Assembly: GCA_023438245.1 (NCBI GenBank)
Contig: JAEXRD010000007.1
Span: forward strand, 1-21,261
From: Pseudomonadota bacterium
Lineage (GTDB): Bacteria; Desulfobacterota; Desulfovibrionia; Desulfovibrionales; Desulfovibrionaceae
Direction: 5' to 3'
DNA: 21,261 bases
Of the stretch, positions 1-8,551 are shown in pieces; position 1 is the stretch's first letter, and each line of letters starts with the position of its first letter. Under the pieces are notes generated by a model. It was given only the letters and a program-made list of their open reading frames with translations, had not been told where the DNA came from and made no database searches. The translations under genes and the position numbers were made by a program.

Positions 1-175
1 CCAATAGTTAGGCCGACAAAGGCAGCCCGACTCCCTCCCCTTTCCCCAAAACGCTGCGCGCATGTTTGTTGGGGCCAGAGACCGAAGCAGGGCCAACGCT
101 GCCCACGCCTCGCACCCAGCCAACCGCGGGCCGATCAAATCGATAGGCGGGGGCGTCACCCCCCGGCGCGGGGGG

Positions 176-209
176 CCAGGGGGCCCTATCCAGTCGAGGG
201 GCCCCCTGG
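176..209 (-). terminator. Hairpin downstream of the YeeE/YedE operon
   Basis: A perfect 11-bp inverted repeat (176-186 with 199-209, arms CCAGGGGGCCC / GGGCCCCCTGG) encloses a 12-base loop. It begins 15 bases past the stop codon of the minus-strand gene that ends at 224. A second GC-only hairpin (159-164 with 170-175) follows immediately. No T-rich tract follows in the minus-strand direction, so this is either an imperfect intrinsic terminator or an RNA 3'-end stabilising structure. Confidence 0.6.
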
Positions 210-223
210 TCTGGCAGTTCTGG

Positions 224-748
224 CTACAGGCCCTTCTTTTCGATGACCTTGAGCAGCCACACGCCCAGCACCACGAACCAGGGGATGACGACCCAGTGGT
301 GGCGGTCGATGAGCTGGGGCAGGGTGACCTTGCCGTAGTCGCCCCAGGTGAGCACGCTGGCCTTGAGCGCGGGGTAGGCCTCGGCGAAGACGGCGGCGCC
401 CAGCAGCATTCCGGCCATGCCCGCCAGCGCGTCGATGCGGCCTTCGCCCAGGGCGGCCCCGGCGGTGCCCGGGCAGTAGCCCAAGAGCGCCCAGCCCACG
501 CCGAAGGTCAGTCCGCCCAGGATGTTTCCGCCCAGGATGAGCGGCTTGAGCGAGAGCTTGGCCAGGCCCAGGTCGACGAGCAGGTGGACGCCGACCATGC
601 CGACGAGGATGGTGGTGAGCATGAACTTCACGATGGTCATGTCCTTGAACAGCAGCGCGCCCAGTTGGCGGTCGTAGCGGATGACCTCCGCGCGCTGGAG
701 CAGGATGCCGAAGAGGATGCCGGTGGCGAGTCCGAAGATGAGATCCAT
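224..748 (-). CDS. YeeE/YedE-family sulfur transporter, C-terminal-half type protein
   Basis: A 174-residue integral membrane protein of the YeeE/YedE (TsuA-like) family, whose members move thiosulfate or related sulfur species across the inner membrane. The sequence shows four or five hydrophobic helices and the family signature GYCPGT at residues 90-95, with Cys92 as the conserved membrane cysteine. Full-length members have about 350 residues with two such cysteine motifs; this protein carries only the second. The neighbour ending at 761 carries the other half, so the two probably work as a heteromeric PmpA/PmpB-like pair. Only 12 bases separate the genes. The start at 748 is supported by an AAGGAGGA ribosome site directly upstream, right behind the stop of the first gene. 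The exact substrate cannot be read from the sequence. Confidence 0.85.
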   Translation of the reverse strand: MDLIFGLATGILFGILLQRAEVIRYDRQLGALLFKDMTIVKFMLTTILVGMVGVHLLVDLGLAKLSLKPLILGGNILGGLTFGVGWALLGYCPGTAGAALGEGRIDALAGMAGMLLGAAVFAEAYPALKASVLTWGDYGKVTLPQLIDRHHWVVIPWFVVLGVWLLKVIEKKGL

Positions 749-760
749 GGTGTGTCCTCC

Positions 761-1279
761 TTACTGCTTGCCGTAGAGCAGGCGCGCCACAATAACCCCG
801 CCGACGAAGAAGCAGACCAGCGCCACGAAGCCGCTGGCGGCGAGTTGGAGCGAACCGGACAGCCCGTGCCCGCTGGGGCAGCCGTCGGCCAGGCGCGCGC
901 CGAACATGGCGATGGCCCCGCCCGCGAAGGCCAGGGCGGCCCGCTTGGCGGCGGAGGGCCCGAACCGCGCGGCGAAGCGGTCGGGCACGGCCTGGAGCTT
1001 GAAGGTGCGGCTGGCGGCGGCGGCCCCCAGCGAGCCCACGGCGATGCCCACCACGAACATCAACTGCCAGTCCACGATGGGCTTTTCCTTCTTGAAGTAG
1101 TCCATGGTCGCAACGCGCTCGGCGGCCACGGTCTGCTCCGCCATTCCGGCGGCGCGCACGTAGGTTGTGGAGGCCCCGAAATACTTGCCCGTGATCCACA
1201 CCGAGGCCACCAGCAAGAGCCCGGCCAGGGCCCCGGCGATGTAGGGATTCCAGGGACGCGAGGATGCTCTGCCTGTCAT
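761..1279 (-). CDS. YeeE/YedE-family sulfur transporter, N-terminal-half type protein
   Basis: A 172-residue membrane protein and first gene of a two-gene minus-strand operon. Its signature is DGCPSGHGLSG at residues 132-142, matching the family pattern of glycine-rich residues around a conserved cysteine (Cys134). A hydrophobic helix spans about 13-30, then comes a polar stretch (about 31-68), then three more helices. The open frame extends to 1681, but the start at 1279 is chosen because AGGAGGA sits about 7 bases before it and the upstream residues have no family resemblance. It is read divergently from glycogen phosphorylase. The palindrome at 1304-1320 lies just upstream and probably controls it. 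Function (import or export of thiosulfate, sulfide-related or polysulfide species) is inferred from the family. Confidence 0.85.
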   Translation of the reverse strand: MTGRASSRPWNPYIAGALAGLLLVASVWITGKYFGASTTYVRAAGMAEQTVAAERVATMDYFKKEKPIVDWQLMFVVGIAVGSLGAAAASRTFKLQAVPDRFAARFGPSAAKRAALAFAGGAIAMFGARLADGCPSGHGLSGSLQLAASGFVALVCFFVGGVIVARLLYGKQ

Positions 1280-1300
1280 GGAAATTCCTCCTGCGGTCGT

Positions 1301-1329
1301 ATGATACCCTCCAGGGGTATGCGAAGAAT
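1301..1329 (-). promoter_or_regulatory. Candidate promoter of the YeeE/YedE operon
   Basis: On the minus strand a TATCAT element (1306-1301, five of six bases of the sigma-70 -10 consensus) lies 21 bases before the start codon. No convincing -35 box is seen at the expected spacing; ATTCTT at 1329-1324 is the best and is poor. A promoter with a weak -35 and an operator in the spacer would fit a regulated gene. Confidence 0.4.
1304..1320. promoter_or_regulatory. CsoR/CstR-like operator palindrome
   Basis: A 17-bp inverted repeat with perfect 6-base arms, ATACCC (1304-1309) and GGGTAT (1315-1320), around a 5-base centre. Operators of the CsoR/RcnR/FrmR/CstR (DUF156) repressor family are short TACCC...GGGTA inverted repeats, and the CstR branch senses persulfides and controls sulfur transport and rhodanese genes. 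The palindrome overlaps the spacer of the likely minus-strand promoter 25-41 bases before the YeeE/YedE start. No repressor gene is present in the window, so assignment rests on the motif and the target gene. Confidence 0.5.
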
Positions 1330-1466
1330 TACGCATTCGCACCGCCGCGTCAAGGGCCCGGCGGGAAATTCCCCACTCTTTCCTTGCGTTTTTCACAGCA
1401 TCAGGGCAGATAATACGAACGGTTCCCGTATCGATAGCAGCCCACTCCAAACGAACCGAGGTCGCC

Positions 1467-4031
<2,565 letters not shown>

Positions 4032-4053
4032 CCAAGGCCGTTCCTGAGCACAG

Positions 4054-4085
4054 GCCCCCTTCCCGCCAGCCGGGAGGGGGGCTTT
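4054..4085 (+). terminator. Intrinsic terminator of glgP
   Basis: A 12-bp stem (4054-4065 with 4071-4082, one G-T pair) with a 5-base loop, followed by CTTTCCTTT. It starts 23 bases after the glgP stop codon and separates glgP from the superoxide dismutase gene. Confidence 0.85.
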
Positions 4086-4106
4086 CCTTTGCACCCAAGA
4101 AAACCG

Positions 4107-4134
4107 TTTACATTCCCCCGGGACATGCTAGAAA
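4107..4134 (+). promoter_or_regulatory. Candidate sigma-70 promoter of the superoxide dismutase gene
   Basis: TTTACA (4107-4112, five of six consensus bases) and TAGAAA (4129-4134, four of six) are separated by 16 bases. They lie between the glgP terminator and the dismutase start, in the only AT-richer stretch of the gap. Transcription would begin near 4141, inside the palindrome at 4138-4154. Confidence 0.5.
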
Positions 4135-4137
4135 AGG

Positions 4138-4154
4138 AGTAAGGATTCCTAACT
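4138..4154. promoter_or_regulatory. Palindrome at the predicted dismutase transcription start
   Basis: An imperfect inverted repeat, AGTAAGGA (4138-4145), T, TCCTAACT (4147-4154), with 7 of 8 positions pairing. It sits immediately downstream of the proposed -10 box, where a repressor would block initiation. It does not match the usual PerR, Fur or Rex box sequences as I know them, so the regulator is unknown. Confidence 0.4.
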
Positions 4155-4177
4155 ACCACCCCAGAGGAGGACCACCG

Positions 4178-4885
4178 ATGGAGACCAACGAGAACCCCCA
4201 GGGCCTGGACCGCCGCGATTTTCTGAAAACCGCCGCCACCGCCGCAGTGGTGGGCGCGGCCCTGACCATTCCCGGCGTGGCCCAGGCCGCGGCCGACCCC
4301 TTCCCCATGCCCGCCCTGCCCTACGCCGAGAACGCGCTGGAGCCGGTCATCAGCGCGCGCACCGTGGGCTTCCACTACGGCAAGCACACCGCGGCCTACT
4401 ACAAGACCATCAACACCCTGTACGTGGAGAAGAAGCTCTCCGGCACGCTGGAGGGCGTCATCGCCGCCAGCCACGGCAAGGAGGACATGGCCGCGGTGTA
4501 CAACAACGCCGCCCAGGCCTGGAACCACACCTTCTACTGGAACTGCCTGAAGCCCGGCGGCGGCGGCGAGCCCATGGGCAAGCTGGGCGAGGCCATCAAG
4601 GGCGCCTTCGGCTCCTTCGCCGCCTTCTCCGAAAAGCTCGTGGCCGACGGCCTGGGCCAGTTCGGCTCGGGCTGGGTGTGGCTGGTGCAGAAGGACGGCA
4701 AGCTCTCCATCATGAAGACGCCCAACGCCGTGTGCCCGCTGGCCACGGGGTTCAAGCCGGTGTTCGTGCTGGACGTGTGGGAGCACGCCTACTACCTGGA
4801 CTACCAGAACCTGCGCAAAGACTACCTGGTGGCCGCGCTGGGCAAGCTGGCCAACTGGGAGTTCGCCGCCAAGCAGCTGGGCTAG
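4178..4885 (+). CDS. sodB: Tat-exported iron superoxide dismutase
   Basis: A 235-residue Fe/Mn-family superoxide dismutase that converts superoxide to hydrogen peroxide and oxygen. The N-terminus is a twin-arginine signal peptide: DRRDFLK at residues 11-17, a hydrophobic run to about 34, then AQA as a likely cleavage site near 37, so the enzyme should act in the periplasm. The metal ligands align with His66, His117, Asp199 and His203. Gln113 in AAQAWNH sits where iron-type enzymes carry their active-site glutamine, favouring Fe over Mn. The start at 4178 follows an AGAGGAGG ribosome site. The gene is monocistronic, with a terminator before and after. Periplasmic Fe dismutases with Tat signals are known in Desulfovibrio, where they protect oxygen-sensitive periplasmic enzymes. 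Confidence 0.95.
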   Translation: METNENPQGLDRRDFLKTAATAAVVGAALTIPGVAQAAADPFPMPALPYAENALEPVISARTVGFHYGKHTAAYYKTINTLYVEKKLSGTLEGVIAASHGKEDMAAVYNNAAQAWNHTFYWNCLKPGGGGEPMGKLGEAIKGAFGSFAAFSEKLVADGLGQFGSGWVWLVQKDGKLSIMKTPNAVCPLATGFKPVFVLDVWEHAYYLDYQNLRKDYLVAALGKLANWEFAAKQLG

Positions 4886-4908
4886 GCCCGGCCCTCGAGA
4901 ATCCATCA

Positions 4909-4940
4909 GGCCGCCTCCGGGACAACCGGGGGCGGCCTTT
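4909..4940 (+). terminator. Intrinsic terminator of the dismutase gene
   Basis: A 12-bp stem (4909-4920 with 4926-4937, one G-T pair) with loop GACAA, followed by TTT. It lies 24 bases after the dismutase stop codon and marks the left boundary of the glycan locus. Confidence 0.85.
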
Positions 4941-4962
4941 GCGCGCCGGAACGCCCCCATCA

Positions 4963-4992
4963 TTGACACGCCCGCGCCCCGCCGACTATCAC
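4963..4992 (+). promoter_or_regulatory. Candidate promoter at the head of the glycan locus
   Basis: A perfect TTGACA (4963-4968) and TATCAC (4987-4992, four of six) are separated by 18 bases. The predicted start of transcription near 4998 would leave a leader of about 38 bases before the GTG at 5036. It follows directly after a terminator, as expected for the first promoter of a new operon. Confidence 0.6.
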
Positions 4993-5035
4993 ACGACAGC
5001 CGTTTCCGGCATACGCAGTTCCTGGAGTTCCAACC

Positions 5036-6145
5036 GTGTCCGAAAAACGCGAGAACCGCTTCGAAAAGAACCCGCGCGCCATCCTGGGCGTGCTGTACGG
5101 CCTGCTCACCGTGGCCCTGCTGGTGGGGGCCTTCTTCCTGGTCAAGGCCGTGCGCGACGAGGCCAAGCGCGGGGTGGAGCGCTACATCATCCTGCGCGAG
5201 CGCAGGCCCAACTCGGACATTCCCCAGACCCCGGGCAAGGAGCTGGTGGCCATCGCCGACGGCCTGGAGCGCAAGCCCTACCCCTTCCGCGTCGACTCCG
5301 ACGGCTACCTCATGCCCTCCCAGGTGCACCAGAAGCCCGACCTCACCGTGGCCTTCCTGGGCGGCTCCACAACGGAGTGCATGTACATGCAGGAGGAGGA
5401 GCGCTTCCCCTTCCGCGTGGGCCGGCAGTTGGAGCAGGCCCTGGGCCTCAAGGTCAACACGCTCAACGGCGGGGCCGCGGGCAACAACTCCATGCACGAC
5501 CTGCTGCTGCTGCAGGGCAAGGTGCTGGCCAAGAAGCCCCAGGCCGTGGTGCTCATGGAATGCATCAACGACCTGAACTTCCTGGTGGTGCTGGACGACT
5601 ACTGGAATCCCCACGCCACGCGCGGCATCGTCTACGACAAGGAATACGGGCCGTTCAAGACCTGGATCGTCCGCCATCTGGTGGGCAGGCCCGGCCCCGG
5701 CGCGGTGACGGGCGACGAATTCGCCGCCCAGCGCGGAAAACTGCGCACCCTGAACATCCCCTCGCTCACCGCCTCCTTCCGCAAGAACATGGAGCTGTTC
5801 GTCTACATCTGCCGCCTGCACGGCATCAAGCCCGTGCTCATGACCCAGTTCAACCGCTTCACCGAGAACCCGGAGCCCAACCTGCTCAAGCAGATGGAGC
5901 ACATCGAGAAGGACTGGGGCACCCCCTACGCGGGCTACCGCGACGCCTACCACGCCCTGCTGGACACCATGCGCGCCGTGGCCCGCGAGCAGAAGGTCGA
6001 CCTCATCGACCTGGACCAGCTGGTGCCCAAGACCGGGGAGTACCTGTACGACACCGTGCACCTGAGCGCCAAGGGCTCGGCCCTGGTGGCGGACATCGTG
6101 GCCCCCCGGCTGGCGGAAATCCTCAAGCCCGGCGCGGGGAACTGA
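5036..6145 (+). CDS. Membrane-anchored SGNH/GDSL-family hydrolase
   Basis: A 369-residue protein with a short basic N-terminus, one transmembrane helix (about residues 16-38) and a long domain expected outside the cytoplasmic membrane. The SGNH blocks are visible in order: GGSTTE with nucleophile Ser111, a glycine block GGAAGNN at 145-151, ECIND with Asn178, and DTVH with Asp339 and His342. This is the expected Ser-His-Asp hydrolase site plus oxyanion Gly and Asn. Such proteins add or remove O-acyl groups on surface glycans; the substrate is not predictable here. The GTG at 5036 is chosen because GGAG lies about 9 bases before it and no better start precedes the helix. It is the first gene of the locus, 30 bases before the next start. 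Confidence 0.8.
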   Translation: MSEKRENRFEKNPRAILGVLYGLLTVALLVGAFFLVKAVRDEAKRGVERYIILRERRPNSDIPQTPGKELVAIADGLERKPYPFRVDSDGYLMPSQVHQKPDLTVAFLGGSTTECMYMQEEERFPFRVGRQLEQALGLKVNTLNGGAAGNNSMHDLLLLQGKVLAKKPQAVVLMECINDLNFLVVLDDYWNPHATRGIVYDKEYGPFKTWIVRHLVGRPGPGAVTGDEFAAQRGKLRTLNIPSLTASFRKNMELFVYICRLHGIKPVLMTQFNRFTENPEPNLLKQMEHIEKDWGTPYAGYRDAYHALLDTMRAVAREQKVDLIDLDQLVPKTGEYLYDTVHLSAKGSALVADIVAPRLAEILKPGAGN

Positions 6146-6175
6146 TGGCGGTGAAATGATGCCGGAACTCGCGCC

Positions 6176-7453
6176 ATGAGCCGCACGGACATCGACCTGT
6201 GCTGGGTCAACGTGCACGGCGGCAGCTTCCACGCGCTGCTGCACCTGGCCCGCCGCCTGCGCGCGGAGGGACTGTCCTGCCGCGTGCTGCTCTCCAGCTC
6301 GCCGCCGCTGGGCCTGCAGGCCGGGCTGGACATCACCGCCCAGGACCAGGCCGTTCTTGAGGGGGAGGGCGTGCGCATCCTTCCCGTGGAGGACATGGAG
6401 CGGGCCATCCGCCAGGACGGGGCCCGGCTGTGCGTGTTCGACGCCCACGAGGGAGAGCAGGTGCCCGCGCTCATCGCCGCGGCCAGGGAGTCCGGGCGGC
6501 TCACCGCCCAGCTGAGCACGCTCCTGGCCGACTTCACCTACCACGGCGCGGACTACGCGCTGGTGCAGCACCCCATCAGCCTGTGGTTCGTGTTCGACTA
6601 CTCGCGCGAGCGCCGCGCCGCGCGCCTGGCCCAGGCCAAGGGCGTCTACTTTTCCGGCAACGTGTTCTACGAGCCGCTGACCAACACCTGGACCAGCGCC
6701 GTCCGCACCAGGGAAGACCTGGCCGCGCGCTACGGCCTCGATCCGGCCCGGCCCATCCTGCTGTGGCTGCCCAACCGCGAGGACGGGCTGGAGATGGCCT
6801 ACGGCGCGGTGCTGGACCGTGCCCGCGAGGCCGGAATGGGCGTGCTGGTGAAGCTGCACCCCTGGGAATACAAGCAGCTCCGCCACGGCTTCGACCCCTA
6901 CGGCCTGGGCAAGACCAGCGCCGAGCACTGGGGGGCCACGGCCATGGACGAGCGTGACGCCTCCTGGGCCCTGGCCTTCTGCGACGCCGGAATCATGCGC
7001 GGCTCGTCGCTTGGGCTGGAGCTGCCCTTCTGGCGCAAGCCGGGCATCTACCTGCCCCGGCCCGGCGTGCACGCCCGCTGGCACAGCCTGCTTTTGGAGA
7101 TGACCAAGGGCGCGAGCCTCCACCTGCCCGGCGTGGAGGCCCTGGGCCCCTGCCTGGCCGCCTGGCCGCCCCACATTTCGGACGAAGGCTATGCCGCCGC
7201 CAAGCGCTACACCATGCCGGTGGGCAGCGGGGGGCCGGGCCAGCCGGACTCGCTCACCCTGCACGCCCGGCATCTGGCGGACATCCTGAACGGCGGCAGA
7301 GCCGCCTTCTCCCCCGAAGGGGACGCGGGCAGGCTGCGCGCCCTGTACGAGCCGGAGATTCCGAGGAACTTCTACGCGCGGCTCCTGCCCCGCCAGCGGG
7401 CCCTGTTCGCCCTGCGGCGCATGGCCGGGCTCATGCCCAAGCAAACAGACTAG
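6176..7453 (+). CDS. GT-B-fold glycosyltransferase or glycerophosphotransferase-like protein
   Basis: A 425-residue cytoplasmic protein without membrane helices. An N-terminal Rossmann-like half (opening CWVNVHGGSFHALLHLARRL) is followed by a C-terminal half with a strand reading ILLWLPNR, then VKLHPWE at residues 225-231. The KLHP element and a late acidic-glycine region (CDAGIMRGSSLGLELPF) resemble CDP-glycerol glycerophosphotransferases and related GT-B enzymes of capsule and teichoic acid synthesis, where they bind the nucleotide donor. The match is by motif only, so the donor and acceptor are unknown. The ribosome site before 6176 is weak (GGAA), but no better in-frame start is present. 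It lies in the same operon as the SGNH hydrolase and the methyltransferase 18 bases downstream. Confidence 0.6.
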   Translation: MSRTDIDLCWVNVHGGSFHALLHLARRLRAEGLSCRVLLSSSPPLGLQAGLDITAQDQAVLEGEGVRILPVEDMERAIRQDGARLCVFDAHEGEQVPALIAAARESGRLTAQLSTLLADFTYHGADYALVQHPISLWFVFDYSRERRAARLAQAKGVYFSGNVFYEPLTNTWTSAVRTREDLAARYGLDPARPILLWLPNREDGLEMAYGAVLDRAREAGMGVLVKLHPWEYKQLRHGFDPYGLGKTSAEHWGATAMDERDASWALAFCDAGIMRGSSLGLELPFWRKPGIYLPRPGVHARWHSLLLEMTKGASLHLPGVEALGPCLAAWPPHISDEGYAAAKRYTMPVGSGGPGQPDSLTLHARHLADILNGGRAAFSPEGDAGRLRALYEPEIPRNFYARLLPRQRALFALRRMAGLMPKQTD

Positions 7454-7471
7454 CACACAAGCGAGGCGCAC

Positions 7472-8437
7472 ATGGATTTCGACATGCCCATCCTCATGGA
7501 CAACAGCAGGCTCCGCCAGGAGGTGCCGGACACCGACGCCTTCTTCGCGCAGATCCACAAGGAAATGGAGAGTCTGCCCAAGGAGGGCAACCTCATCGTC
7601 GACCCCAAGGTGGTGACCCGGGTGCCCTGCCCCGTGTGCGGCGACGAAGGCGGCGACCAGCTCTTCGTGCGCGCGGGCTTCCTCATCGTGCAGTGCCCGG
7701 AGTGCACCCACGTGTACGTCAAGAACCGCGTCAACGAGGGTTACCTGCAGGGCCTCTACGCCGCCTCGGTGAGCGAGCAGATGTACCGGCGCATCCGCCA
7801 GAGCGCCTTCCACACCGAGTACCTGCGGCGCATGCACTCCAAGTACCTGGAGTACTTCGGCACCCTGGGCTGCGAGAACAACAACGTGCTGGACGTGGGC
7901 TGCGGCGCGGGCAACTTCCTGGACACGTGCAAGACCTTCACCGGCTACGTGCCGCACGGCCTGGACTTCTGCGAGGACAGCTTCGACTTCATCGTGTCCG
8001 TCACCGGGCGCGACAACTACTTTTACCGCCAGCGCATCGAGGACATCGACTTCGGGGCCAAGCGCTTCGGGCTCATCACCATGTGGGGCGTCATGGAGCA
8101 CCTGACCCACCCGGGCAGCGTACTCTCCCGTTGCGCGGACATCCTGGCCCCGGGCGGACGGGTCATCCTGCTGGTGCCCAACCTGTTCAGCCGGGCCTTC
8201 AAGATCCTGGGGGTCACCACGCCCACCATCTACCCGCGCGGGCACATCCACTACTATACCCGCGCCAGCATGGAGCGCCTGGCCCACGACTGCGGGTTCG
8301 TGCCCGACCGCTTCTTCCAGGAGCTGCCGGTCATCGACCTGATGCACCCCTTCATCCGCTACGACGACGAGCTGGTGCAGGATATCGTCAGGCGCGAGGA
8401 GTGCTACTACTACGTGTACAGCCTGAGGAAGGGCTGA
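7472..8437 (+). CDS. Class I SAM-dependent methyltransferase with N-terminal zinc ribbon
   Basis: A 321-residue cytoplasmic protein. Residues 53-78 hold a four-cysteine zinc-ribbon pattern (Cys53, Cys56, Cys75, Cys78). The Rossmann methyltransferase domain follows, with motif I VLDVGCGAG at 139-147 binding S-adenosylmethionine, an acidic post-I segment, and the MWGVMEHL / LAPGGRVILLVPN strand-helix typical of Methyltransf_11/23 proteins. Such proteins are common in O-antigen and capsule loci, where they methylate sugar hydroxyls or nucleotide-sugar intermediates. The start at 7472 is preceded by GAGGCG. A second protein of the same architecture begins at 12094, with the intervening genes of different base composition. 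The acceptor is unknown. Confidence 0.85.
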   Translation: MDFDMPILMDNSRLRQEVPDTDAFFAQIHKEMESLPKEGNLIVDPKVVTRVPCPVCGDEGGDQLFVRAGFLIVQCPECTHVYVKNRVNEGYLQGLYAASVSEQMYRRIRQSAFHTEYLRRMHSKYLEYFGTLGCENNNVLDVGCGAGNFLDTCKTFTGYVPHGLDFCEDSFDFIVSVTGRDNYFYRQRIEDIDFGAKRFGLITMWGVMEHLTHPGSVLSRCADILAPGGRVILLVPNLFSRAFKILGVTTPTIYPRGHIHYYTRASMERLAHDCGFVPDRFFQELPVIDLMHPFIRYDDELVQDIVRREECYYYVYSLRKG

Positions 8438-8460
8438 GAGGGGAGCGGGCTGGGTGCGCC

Positions 8461-8491
8461 TTGACAGACCTTGGAGGTATAGGCGTACAAA
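8461..8491 (+). promoter_or_regulatory. Candidate promoter of the membrane-protein module
   Basis: A perfect TTGACA (8461-8466) is followed 19 bases later by TACAAA (8486-8491, four of six). The gap of 114 bases between the methyltransferase and the next gene is the longest inside the left half of the locus, which supports an internal promoter. The long spacer makes it uncertain. Confidence 0.4.
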
Positions 8492-8551
8492 AGGCGGGTT
8501 GAACATCGATCTGATTCGCCGCTTGGCGCAAACCAACTCCGGAGTGGCGTG

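Noticed and set aside
1..158. Possible gene or RNA at the left edge
   Set aside because: The plus-strand frame from 62 runs antisense through both transporter genes and has no ribosome site or domain. No RNA structure was recognised in this stretch.
186..1199. A 337-codon minus-strand frame across the YeeE/YedE genes
   Set aside because: It is in another frame from the two genes that carry the conserved cysteine motifs, and its product is Arg/His/Gly-rich without hydrophobic helices.
1384..1414. TTGCGT and GATAAT as the glgP promoter
   Set aside because: The -35 matches only three positions and the spacer is 19 bases. The -10-like element is suggestive but not enough to call.
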